From Ligustrum vulgare (Eukaryota; Streptophyta; Magnoliopsida; Lamiales; Oleaceae): a stretch of DNA of 64,000 bases. Shown in pieces: positions 1 through 9,694 of the stretch. Numbering within the stretch: the first letter of the stretch is position 1; the number at the start of each line of letters is the position of its first letter. A program made the position numbers and the translations under genes. The DNA is taken from the NCBI GenBank assembly GCA_963555705.1, contig OY743188.1, positions 30,339,383-30,403,382 of the forward strand, given 5' to 3'. The notes under the pieces were generated by a model. That model worked only from the letters and a program-made list of their open reading frames with translations, was not told the origin of the DNA and searched no databases.

Positions 1-1
1 A

Positions 2-2473
2 TATCGGATGAAGCTCAACCCGGCGAAGTGTGCATTTGGAGTAGCATCTGGAAAATTTCTTGGGTTCATGGTGAATAAAAGAGGAATCGAAGCTAATCCC
101 GACAAAATCGATGCTTTGTTAAACATGCAATCGCCTCGAAATCCAAAGGAGGTGCAAAGCTTAACGGGAAGAATCGCAGCCCTGAATCGATTTGTCTCCA
201 AATCTACGGACAAATGCTTGCCATTCTTCAAAATTCTAAAAGGGGGGAAACGATTCCAGTGGACACCGGAGTGTGAGCAGGCCTTCGCCGACCTGAGAGC
301 ATCCTTAGGACGACCCCCATTGCTATCAAAGCCAAAGGCTGGCGAGCCTCTCTACTTGTATTTGGCTGTGTTCAAAGAGGCTGTTAGCTCCGTGTTGGTC
401 AGAGAAGAGGAGGGGAATCAATTTCCAGTATATTACGTGAGTAAAGCCATGCTAGATGCGGAGACACGCTACCCAGATATGGAGAAACTTTCCCTTTCAC
501 TACTCACCGTTTCTCGCAAACTTCGCCCCTACTTTCAAGCACACTCCATACACGTGCTCACCGACTTTCCCATGAGGCAAGTGCTGCAAAAACCAGATGT
601 ATCTGGGAGATTACTGAAATGGGCAATAGAAATAAGCCAGTTTGACATACACTATGCGCCTCAGACTGCGATAAAGGCCCAAGCTTTGGCTGATTTCGTA
701 GTCGAATTCACACACCCGCCGGAGGTCGAAATGATTGATAACACAGAGGTTAGCCAAGAGTGGAAATTATTTGTTGATGGGTCCTCGGCTAAGGAGGGAT
801 CCGGTGCGGGCATATTATTAATTAGCCCGGAAGGGTTTAAACTACATAGCGCAATCCGCTTCGAGTTCAAAGCCTCGAACAACGTTGCTGAGTACGAGGC
901 GTTGTTAGCTGGGTTAAGACTTGCCAAAGCTTTAAGGATCAAGTCCATAGTGGCGAACAGCGATTTGCAGCTCGTTGTAAATCAATTCAATGGGCAATTT
1001 TCTGCCAAAGAACCCTCTATGGTTGCTTACTTGAAGAAAGTAAGAGATTTGGCGGTACACTTTGAAGAAATGGAATTGCGGCACATCCCCAGAACCAAAA
1101 ACTCCAACGCCGATACTCTGTCCAAACTAGCAAGCAGCAGTGATGCGGAGCTATATAATCTGATCCCAGTTGAGCGCATGTTGACCTCCTCAATTGAACC
1201 AGAACCAGAGATTTTGATGGTGGAGGAAGAGAGATCCTGGATGAATCCGCTGATTGCATATTTGAGGCACCAGACAGTGCCAAACGAACCTGAAGCAGCT
1301 CGGAAATTGCAAAGATATGCTGCCAATTTCGTACTCTTGGATGATCTACTCTATAAACGGAGTTTCACCTCCCCGTTGCTAAGATGTGTTGGGCCTGAGG
1401 AAGGGCGATATGTAATGAGGGAAATCCATGAAGGTATATGTGGCAACCATGCTGGGGCACTATCGCTAGCTCGGAAAGCCCTTAAACAGGGGTATTTTTG
1501 GCCCACTATGCGAAAGGACTCTCATGACTTTGTGCGCAAGTGTGATAAATGCCAAAGACACGCAAACATACTGCACCAGCCACATCATAGGCTAACCGTG
1601 GTGACCAGCCCTTGGCCTTTTTCAAAATGGGGGGTTGATATTATAGGTCCTATGCCTAGGGGTGCCGGAAATAATTGCTTTGCTATAGTAGCAATTGACT
1701 ACTTCACCAAGTGGGTCGAGGCTGAACCACTTATGAGAATCACCGAGGCCAACACCACCAAGTTCATTTGGAAGAATATCATATGCAGGTTCGGGGTACC
1801 CCATTCGCTGGTTAGTGACAACGCTAAACAGTTTAAAAACAGAAGCGTCGACGAGTTGTGTGATGATTTGGGAATTAGAAAACTGTTTTCATCTCCACAT
1901 CACCCGCAGGCCAATGGGCAAGTGGAAGCAGTGAACAAAACCATAAAAAACACCCTGAAAAGGAAGCTGGAATTCAGAAAGGGCGCGTGGGTAGACGAGC
2001 TACCACTGGTGTTATGGGCGCTCTGAACCACCTCCCACACCGCTACTGGTGAAACACCCTTCTCATTGGCGTATGGAGCCGAGGCGGTATGTCCCGTTGA
2101 AATTGGGATCCCTTCGCTTCGTCAAATCCATTATGACGAAGTGAGAAATGAAGAAGCACAAAGAGCCGGTTTGGATTTCCTCATGGAGAAACGGAACGAT
2201 TCTCAAGTGGTGGTGGCCAGATACCAGGAAAAGATGGCCCGGTACTACAATAAAAGGGTGAAAGGGCGACGCTTTAATATTGGGGACCTAGTCCTAAAAA
2301 AGGTTCTTCCTTCGACTCAAGAACCGGGAGTAGGGACTTTGGGTCCCAACTGGGAAGGCCCTTACAAGATTACAGCCGAAGTGGTACCTGGTACGTACAT
2401 AATTGAAGATTTATCCGGGGTACCTTTGTGTAATCCTTGGAACACAGATCACCTTCGTCGCTATTTTCAATAA
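2..2473 (+). pseudogene. Tat-type pol: RT end, RNase H, archaeal-type RNase H, integrase (one stop)
   Basis: The frame is open at the window edge, so the start is not visible. Counting from the Met at base 8, residues 1-100 are the RT tail (KFLGFMV) and connection. The first RNase H follows to about 230. A second, archaeal-type RNase H spans about 250-375, with acidic residues in FVDGSS, AEYEALLAGL, NSDLQLVV and NADTLSKL. Integrase follows, with a zinc-binding H/H/C/C region (HEGICGNHAG, CDKCQ) near 475-515. Its catalytic D, D and E are in GVDIIGP (about 542), VSDNAKQF (about 602) and NGQVEAVN (about 636). The only break seen is TGA at 2024-2026, where the family usually has Arg before TTS. 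One CGA to TGA change explains it, and the same frame then runs to TAA at 2473 (HLRRYFQ). Integrase residues are retained, but the gene as read cannot make full-length protein. Confidence 0.93.
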
Positions 2474-3339
2474 GTCAAATTCCACTTCAATGAGACACAG
2501 CGTTGTCACATGATTGTATGAAATCGCTAGTCAATTATGATGAGGATTGCACCAAATACTAATTGGCTATATGTATTCGTCATGCATGAAATTCTAAAAA
2601 AAAACAAGGGACTCTTATAAAGACCACACGTCGATCACTGTATTATTTCTGAAATCCATGCAAATTCAGACGTAACTGCCTCAGACATTGTCATATGAAC
2701 CAAAGTTCTAAAAACGATAGATTAGTTCATACATACGGGGTGCTCTTTCGCGCGAGATACTAAATGTTTCCGCAAAATGGTTGATACTTTCATATATACA
2801 CTTAAGCGAAACACTCACAAGACCTATGCGCACTAAACACTGTGAAAGTAGATTGAACATAGGCGCACGTCGTCAAAATTATAGATTGAAAATAGGCACG
2901 CCACAAACAGAAGTTCATGCAAAGTTGCAAGGGGTGTTATTAAATGTAAGTTAAAAATCGTGCAAAAGTTGGTCTACATCAGATTTAACCAGCAAGCGTA
3001 AACGCACCAAGCTCGTTAAATCTAAGGGACTAGACATTTACAGACATTTACAAAGGCACAGGAGCCCCTCCGGCCGAACTAGGTTGTGTCTGTCCGAGGT
3101 CCTTCAAATCAAGACATTAGTACATTTTACATCATACAAGACATTTACAATCGCAAAGGCGTCCGCGCTTGGAAGCATTTATGCGTAAACAGTTCGAAAT
3201 GTTACGTTTACAGGCAAAATATGAATAAGTCATTGCAAATTGAATGAATGTTACATTTACAAATATCCGGTGCCGGAGCACTTACAAAAAAAAAAAGAGA
3301 AAACAAAAGATCCAACGACAAGATAAATACAAAAGGGCA
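2474..3339. other. Non-coding spacer between Tat pol and the antisense gene
   Basis: About 870 bases without a supported reading frame on either strand. The segment lies between the pol stop and the end of the antisense gene, where Tat elements usually carry untranslated sequence. It would hold the 3' UTR of the minus-strand gene. A run of A residues occurs at 3290-3302. Nothing else is recognised. Confidence 0.6.
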
Positions 3340-6121
3340 TTATTGGGGAGAAACATCTTCTGAAAAGCCCTTGTTTGATGCATCCAAGGGATCCGCAGAA
3401 GCACTCTGAGGCTCAGGGTACAATGCTTCAATGGAGGACAGGTCCAAAGCCGGATAAGCTTCCTTCACGTCCCCCAAAGCCATCCTGGCCCCTAAATTCC
3501 CAAAGACCCTTTGCATCGCCTCGTACTCTGGGGTCTCTTCAAAAGTGTCTTTGAAGGTCTGGACAGCCTCAGACACTCGGGTACTTAAAGCATTCTCCAC
3601 CCGTGTCATGACAGTCTGCTCTAGAACCTCAGTAATCCTGTCTTGCATGTGTTTTTCCAAGGAGACAAGATCCTCCTCCGCTTTTGCCTTGGCCTCCCGC
3701 TCCCTCCCCAATTCTTCATTCGCTGCTGCCACTTCGGCTTCCAGTCGGGACTTAGCTGCGTTAGCGGCAGCCAGAGCCTCAGAGGCGATGGATTGTGCAC
3801 GATTAAAATCATCCAGTTTCTTGCACAATGTTGCCACGTCGGACTCAGAGGCCAGAAGGTCGTGTTTTAACTTATCATTATCCTCCTGGAGCCGCTTGGC
3901 ATTGGTCCTCTCCTCGGAGGAAGACTTCCGGGCTATGGCCAACTGGGTCTTCAAATCATTAATCTCCTTCAGCATATTATCAGCGTGGCGGAGAGCAGTC
4001 TCAGCATCCCTCTTGTCTCGTTGAGCTACCTCCACGGAGGACTCTACCTCGTCAATAAGGGCCAGAGCTCTGGCGTTCATAGCCTTGGCTGCGAGCAACT
4101 TCCGAGATGGAGTAGCACTGGAGAAAAGGCGGCCCAGCCTTCTGTCCAAAACTGTTCAGTAATTAAGGCCGCCCTGGCTGGAGGCGAATCGGGGGACTCG
4201 AACAAGGAAGGGCTGAAAGTGACATCCCTGGGGAGGAGGCTGGTTTTGATAGTCTTAAGCTCTTCTGCCCCCCCTGGTGTCACTTCATAAGTCAAACCTG
4301 GGATGGACACAGATGGCTCGTCCTCCAGTTCCTCAATCATTGATGGTGGAGGCACGGAAGTGGATTCCTTACCCTTACCTCTTCTGAGTCTCTTCAGAGG
4401 GGCGGGCTCCTCCTCAGGGTCATGTTCAGATATGTCCTCGAACGGAGGAGGAGGCACTAAGGCATCCTTAGCCTCCTTGTCTCTCTTAGATCCGCCCCGG
4501 TCAGACCTTTTTCCTTTCCCCTTTGGAAGGACTACCTTAGGTTCGGCCTCCTTTTCTCTGTTAGGCTTCTGAGGGCCCACAGGCAGCAGAGTAGGTGGTG
4601 GCATCAGGGCTGGAAGAGGGCCCTGAAGTTGGGCTGTAGACGCCTCGGAGACCTCCTTTGCCACCCCGACTTGGAGGTTGGCCAATACCGCCTTCTGCTT
4701 CCTTTCCACTTCACTGCCATGGCGGAGTGCAGGGGGAATCTTAGTAGCCATGAGACCCTTCAGAGAGATCTTCGGAAAATCCTTAGAACCTGGCGAGAAA
4801 GAAAGGAAAATAAGGAAAAAGAAAAAAGAGGCGTAGGATGAAACAGTAAGAAGGAAGCGAACTTACCCATGGCTCTCATAAGACCGTGCTTCACAAACAG
4901 CTTGTTTTGCTGAATGACCCCTTGGAAAGTGCCCTTGTAAGCAAACAAACGCTTCACTGCCTCTAGATCTGAATCGGGAAGGAGGTGAGCGAAAGTGTCC
5001 CCTGCCATAAGCCAGTGATATGTTAAGAAGCAATCAAGAGAAGTGAATATGGATAAAAGAGCAAGAGACGCATGACACTTAAAGACCCTAAAGTAAATAC
5101 AAGACTCACTAGGTATGGAAAGAGTCCGGGGAACTGTAATTTCTGGACTAGGGTCCACAGGGAAATTCTGCCACTCCCCAGCAATCCAGAACCACTGGTT
5201 CCTCCAGTTCTTTATCGAGGTGGGGTGACCGGTAATAACGGGAGTATAAGAGCCTCTGGGGGACAAATAATACCAGTCTTTGACATCCGATCTCACGTCT
5301 CTCTCCCTCCTAACTGATTTCTTTAAAGTGTAGAGAGTGTGAATGATGTGCAGTGAGATGGGATGATCAGGGTTGACCTCTTGCCACACCAACCAAGTCC
5401 CCACAGCCTGAGTCCAGAAATTGGGGGCCAGCTGGTAGTGGCACAAGTTATAGCTCCTAAGCAATGCCCTAAAGAAGGGATGCAGGGGAAGCCTCATCCC
5501 ACAAGAAAGGGCGTCGTAGCATATAGCCGCCTGGCCTGGGGAAGGGCTGCAAGGTCGGCAGGAAGGGGTGGGGTGCACCAAATGGGCCCCTTCTGGCAAC
5601 CTGAATTTTGCCGAAGCCGCAGCCAAATCGATCCTTCGGATTTCAGTAGCAACCTCACTGCTTTCCCATGACTCTGGATTTGGATCGGGATCAACATGGT
5701 AGCCCGAAACTTTGTTGACCTGGTCAACCCAATCCTCTACCTGAGCAATCTCCTCCGCAGTCAAACCCAACTCTTCCCTATGCGCCCTAAACGGTGCCCT
5801 AACAATCAAGCCGAGGTCCTGGTGACCCGAAGAGGAGCTCGCCGTCTTTTCTTTTCCCAAATCCTTTTCTCGCTTGCTTCGGAGCTCTCTTAGCGCAGAT
5901 TCCTCCTCGGATGATAGATGAGCCATGTAGTTCTGGTGTTTTTCTTCTTCGCTGTCAGAATCACTCAAATAAATTATGCCACTGTTTTTCCTATTTCTCC
6001 TCTTAACCTGCTCCCTAAAGAAACGGGAGCTAAAAACCGATAAAGAGATGGGGCAGAAACCTCTGATGGGAACCGCCATCGCTAACATTTCCTGTGAACC
6101 CGTTCCCCCAACTCTTTCCAT
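3340..6121 (-). pseudogene. Antisense gene of the Tat element (gypsy-type transposon domain plus coiled coil)
   Basis: Read on the minus strand, three exons with GT-AG junctions fit: 6121-5110, 5001-4867 and 4789-3340. Residues 1-170 are charged (DSDSEEE). About 171-330 match the plant 'putative gypsy type transposon' domain (Pfam family Transposase_28) in pattern: KFRLPEG, RLPLHPFFRALL, QLAPNFW, YYLSPRG, NWRNQWFW. Exon 3 encodes an acidic, low-complexity stretch, then a long Ala/Glu/Lys-rich coiled coil from about 4090 down to 3560. In exon 3 the frame shifts once between about 4149 and 4090. The total of 2597 coding bases is one short of a multiple of three, consistent with one lost base. 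Such genes occur in Tat relatives, antisense between pol and the 3' LTR, and their function is not settled. Exon borders are my prediction. Confidence 0.75.
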
Positions 6122-6463
6122 TTTTTATTTTTGTTTTAAAAAGAGAGTCAGACTCAACAAAAGAAAAACAAAATGCAAAAACAAAGTTCTCAAACCCACA
6201 ATGAGAAACTAAAAATACGAAAGTCTTGCATATACAGGGGTCAAGAGATTTACCTTCAAAAGGAGAATGCTTGACACTGTGCACTTGGAATGAAGAGCTC
6301 GCCAAGAAAAACTGTGAAACGCTAAGAGTGGATGCTGTGTAGTAAACCCTTGAAGAAAAGACACGAAAATCACAAGGAAGAGAGAAACGGCGCAAGCTCT
6401 CGCGAAAGCACTGCTACAAATGTTATGAGAAAATGGTAAAAAGTGAAGTGGTAAAATGAAGAA

Positions 6464-6474
6464 GGATTTATAGG
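6464..6474 (-). promoter_or_regulatory. TATA box candidate for the antisense gene
   Basis: On the minus strand the sequence reads CCTATAAATCC, about 345 bases upstream of the proposed ATG at 6121. The position suits an independent promoter inside the element with a long 5' leader. Leader structure and transcription start are inferred. Confidence 0.45.
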
Positions 6475-6874
6475 CATCATAACGGTCTAGATTCCTTGAA
6501 TTTCGTGAGCCGCGTGATTAATATGGGTAACCCACGCTTCTTGGGAAATGAGCTAATCAAAGCGACAGCCGTCAAAGGGGGGGGGATAAAAAACAGTTCA
6601 GCTACCACAGTGCATGCCACGCGCTGTGAACTGCTGTCTCCCTCCTATTTTATATATATTTCTTGGAAATAAATATCGATAGCTCCTCCGGAGTGAATGC
6701 GCCGCCTAGGAAATGCGCTGGTATAATCCTGGTCAGCACGGAGAGAAAATCCGAGGCAGAAGGTCGACTATGATATGGATCCGAGCCTTACCTAAGGAAT
6801 CTCATTATTGAATCCCTAAGAAGTTAATGCTGTAAGATCGTGGCAAATCCTACAGGACCATGAATAATCCCTTC

Positions 6875-6890
6875 GAATTTGAGGGACTAG
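6875..6890 (+). promoter_or_regulatory. Polypurine tract of the Tat element
   Basis: A purine-rich stretch (gaatttgagggactag) directly precedes the LTR start TGTTGAC at 6891. This is where plus-strand DNA synthesis is primed in LTR retrotransposons. A longer G run at 6567-6580 was considered, but no LTR-like start follows it. Confidence 0.6.
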
Positions 6891-7560
6891 TGTTGACTCC
6901 GGGCCCAAAAAGAGGTACAGTGATCCACCAGCGAAGGCCCAATAGTGGCCCAATGGACCTTGACCCACGGCTGAGGCCTGGAATATCACCTTGAGATGGA
7001 TGCCGAGGTGGTATGTCAAGCAAACCTCTTTAGCCGACCTGGTTAACGCCCAGCCGATGTGCTTTACACTCAGCCGGGGCGCTTTATGACGTTGACCAGA
7101 AGAGAGAGATGGAGTCAGTGATGGGACACTGCCTTTACCCAGACGTGACAGGCGCCCATCCCCTACGAAGTGTAGCAATGATTACGGTTGAAAAGCAAGA
7201 TTGTCACATCCATAAGCTAGGGTGATGACAAGTGTAAAATATGCCACGTGTCGTGATCCAAGACAAGAAGTTCCTCTATAAATGAAGCGCAATTGTCTCC
7301 AAGTAAGGGGTTAGCAATTTCTCACTCTTAACTCTATACTTCTCTCCTCCCTTTTCTCTCTTCTACACATTTATATTTCCCGCACCCAATATACACTTTC
7401 CCAAAATGAGTACTGACTTAGGCATTGGAGTGCAAACGGGAGCCACCTCGGCCCCCTTTGCAAACTGATTGTTTGTCACAGTGCGCAGGAGATCCGCGTG
7501 TTCAAGAGGGAGGAGCTGAGACGTGTTGGTCCAAGGTCCATCCAGATTTTGCGGTCAACA
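6891..7560 (+). repeat. 3' LTR of the Tat element (670 bp)
   Basis: It begins TGTTGAC and ends GTCAACA, a perfect 7-bp terminal inverted repeat with the usual TG...CA ends. A TATA box (ctataaatg) lies at 7275-7283 and is followed by a pyrimidine-rich leader, consistent with U3-R-U5 in plus orientation. The 3' edge is sharp, because hAT transposase coding sequence begins in the next base. The matching 5' LTR is outside the window. Confidence 0.9.
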
Positions 7561-9468
7561 GCAACAACTTGAAGAATCAAAGACAAGATATCTCTTATGT
7601 TTTGCGTAGCCAAAGTAGTACACAACAGAAAAGTTATAGGACGAGGTTGACTGCGGTACTAGATTGTACTAGATACCTTTTGATGCAAGGGTTGCCTTTT
7701 CGTGGTCATGACGAATCATAAGATTCACTTAATAAAGGTAATCTACTTGAGTTACTAGAATGGCATGCAGCTCGTTGTGAGGAAGTCAGGACTTCGGTAT
7801 TTGGTAATGCACCAGAAAATGACCAAATGACCTCACCCCCTATCCAAAAGGATTTGGTGAACTGTTGTGCAGTTGAGACGACCAAGGCGATAATTAATGA
7901 GATGAATGATTCTTTATTTTCAATCTTAGTTGATGAGTCTCGTGATAATTCCGTGAAAGAACAAATGGCAGTTGTTTTGCGATTTGTAGACAAATTTGGA
8001 CAAATCAAGGAGTGTTTTTTTGGGCATAACACATGTTAAAGACACTTGTGCACAGTCACTTAAGAATGCGATCGATGCAATGTTTGCTAATCATGATTCG
8101 AGCATATCTAATTTGAGAGGTCAGGGTTACGATGGGGCAAGCAATATATCTGGTGAGTTCAACGGATTAAAAGCTTTGATTTTAAGGGAGAATCCCTATG
8201 CTTTTTATGTTCATTGTTTTGCTCACCAACTTCAATTATCAATTGTTTCGGTGGCACGTAGAACTACAGTGGTTGGTGATTTCTTTAATACGCTTTCTAT
8301 CGTTGTAAATCTAGTGGGTGTGTCTTGTAAGCGTGTAGATGCACTTTGAGCAAGTTATCATGATGAGATTGTGAAGATGCTCAATCTTGGGGAACTTTGT
8401 AGTGGCAGTGGAAAGTTTCAAGAAATGAATTTGGCACGACCTGGTGACACTAGATGGGGCTCGCATTTACTCACAATCACTCGTTTTATTAATATGTTCA
8501 ATAATGTCTTAGACGTTCTTGATATTGTATCACAAGATGGGCCAACTGCAGATTAAAGAGTATTGGCCGATCATCAGATGACCACTATGCAAAACTTTCA
8601 GTATGTCTTCTGTCTCCATTTTATGTTTGACATTCTTGCCATTACAGATAATCTTTCACAAGCGTTACAAAAAAAGGAGCAGGATATTCAGAATGCTATG
8701 GGATTGTTAAATGTGGTCAAGCGTACATTGCAGAACATGAGGGACAATGGTTGAAATAAATTGTTGGATATGGTGATCGAGTTTTGTGTTGGTAAAAATA
8801 TCAGAGTGCATATCATGGAGGATATTATGGTTTTGGAAGGTCGATCAACAAGACGTGGAGTTGCTCAGCAGGTGACGTATTATCATCGTTTTTATGTTGA
8901 TTTGTACTGTCATGTTATAGACTCAATTTTGCAAGAGTTGAACGATCGTTTTCCAGAGACAACTACTGAGCTACTTATCTGCATTTCATGTTTGAGTCCA
9001 AAAGATTCATTTGCAGCCTTTGATACTGCTAAATTGCTACGTCTTGCTGAGTTCTATCCTTCAGACTTCAACGCTGAAGAGTTGTTATTACTTAGACCCG
9101 AACTTGACAAGTTTTTTATACTTGTAACAATGGAGAATGCTTTCTTTAATCTCAACAGTATATCATGCGTAGCTAAGAAGTTGGTTGAAACGGGGAATTC
9201 TTGTTATTTTCCATTGGTTTATAGGCTCATTACATTGGTTTTGATATTACCTGTGGCCACTGCATCTGTTGAAAGAGTATTCTCTGCAATGAATTTAATT
9301 AAGAGTGATTTGCGCAACAAAATGAGAGATAAATGGTTGAATGACAATTTGGTTGTGTACACGGAGCGAGACATTTTTAAAAATATTGAGAATGAGGCAA
9401 TATTGCAGCGTTTTCAAAATATCAGACCCCGAAGAATGCAGTTTTCCGAGCCAACGAATACCAATTGA
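7561..9468 (+). pseudogene. hAT transposase, ZMYM1/TTF-zinc-finger type, decayed
   Basis: Conceptual translation in pieces gives the plant hAT family with a DUF4371-like catalytic region and a C-terminal dimerisation domain. Recognisable segments in order are YLLMQGLPFRGHDES (about 7670), SILVDESRD (about 7925), GQGYDGASNISG (about 8125), GDTRWGSHLLTI (about 8445), CLSPKDSFAAFD (about 8990), and the hAT dimerisation block LPVATASVERVFSAMNLIKS (about 9250). In-frame stops occur at about 7719, 8347, 8554 and 8752, and there is a frameshift in a T run near 8020. The N-terminal zinc finger is missing because the Tat LTR interrupts the gene. DES and the dimerisation block survive, but the gene is clearly non-functional. 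Confidence 0.92.
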
Positions 9469-9694
9469 TGTCATTATTATGTATTTTGCATCTATTTTGA
9501 TTTGTATTGGACTATCTGTTCATATATTTAATTACGACTTTTTATTCTTATATCTATTTATTCATTTTTGAATATTATTTCATTAAATAATATTCGCAAT
9601 CTCGCTACTGCCATCGTTCACGTTAGACGGTCAACGGTCGACGAGGTCAACGGTCAACGCTCTACCTGAACTTCTCGACTGGCTCCGCCACTTC
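9469..9694 (+). mobile_element. 3' end of the hAT element with subterminal repeats
   Basis: After the transposase stop come about 130 AT-rich bases. Four copies of GGTCAACG-like repeats follow between 9628 and 9660. The end, ctggctccgccac (9680-9692), resembles the terminal inverted repeat of plant hAT elements. The exact last base and the target duplication cannot be fixed because the other end is outside the window. Confidence 0.6.

Larger units (their letters stand above)
1..7560 (+). mobile_element. Tat-lineage Ty3/gypsy retrotransposon, 3' part (5' part lies outside the window)
   Basis: The visible order is end of reverse transcriptase, RNase H, a second archaeal-type RNase H, integrase, a spacer, an antisense gene, a polypurine tract and a 3' LTR. 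The second RNase H and the antisense gene between pol and the LTR are hallmarks of the Tat group (Retand, Grande and relatives). The 5' LTR, gag, protease and most of the reverse transcriptase lie upstream of base 1. The base after the LTR is inside a hAT transposase reading frame, so this element landed in an older DNA transposon. The first 5 bases after the LTR, gcaac, would be one copy of the target duplication; the other copy is out of view. Confidence 0.9.

Noticed and set aside
3545..4024. Ser-rich plus-strand frames opposite the Tat antisense gene
   Set aside because: These are shadows of the coiled-coil coding region on the other strand.
6030..6395. 121-codon minus-strand frame upstream of the Tat antisense gene
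   Set aside because: It overlaps the leader and start of the antisense gene in another frame and has no domain. At most it is an upstream frame in the leader.
6567..6582. G run as polypurine tract of the Tat element
   Set aside because: No TG-type LTR start follows and the true LTR with TGTTGAC/GTCAACA ends begins at 6891.
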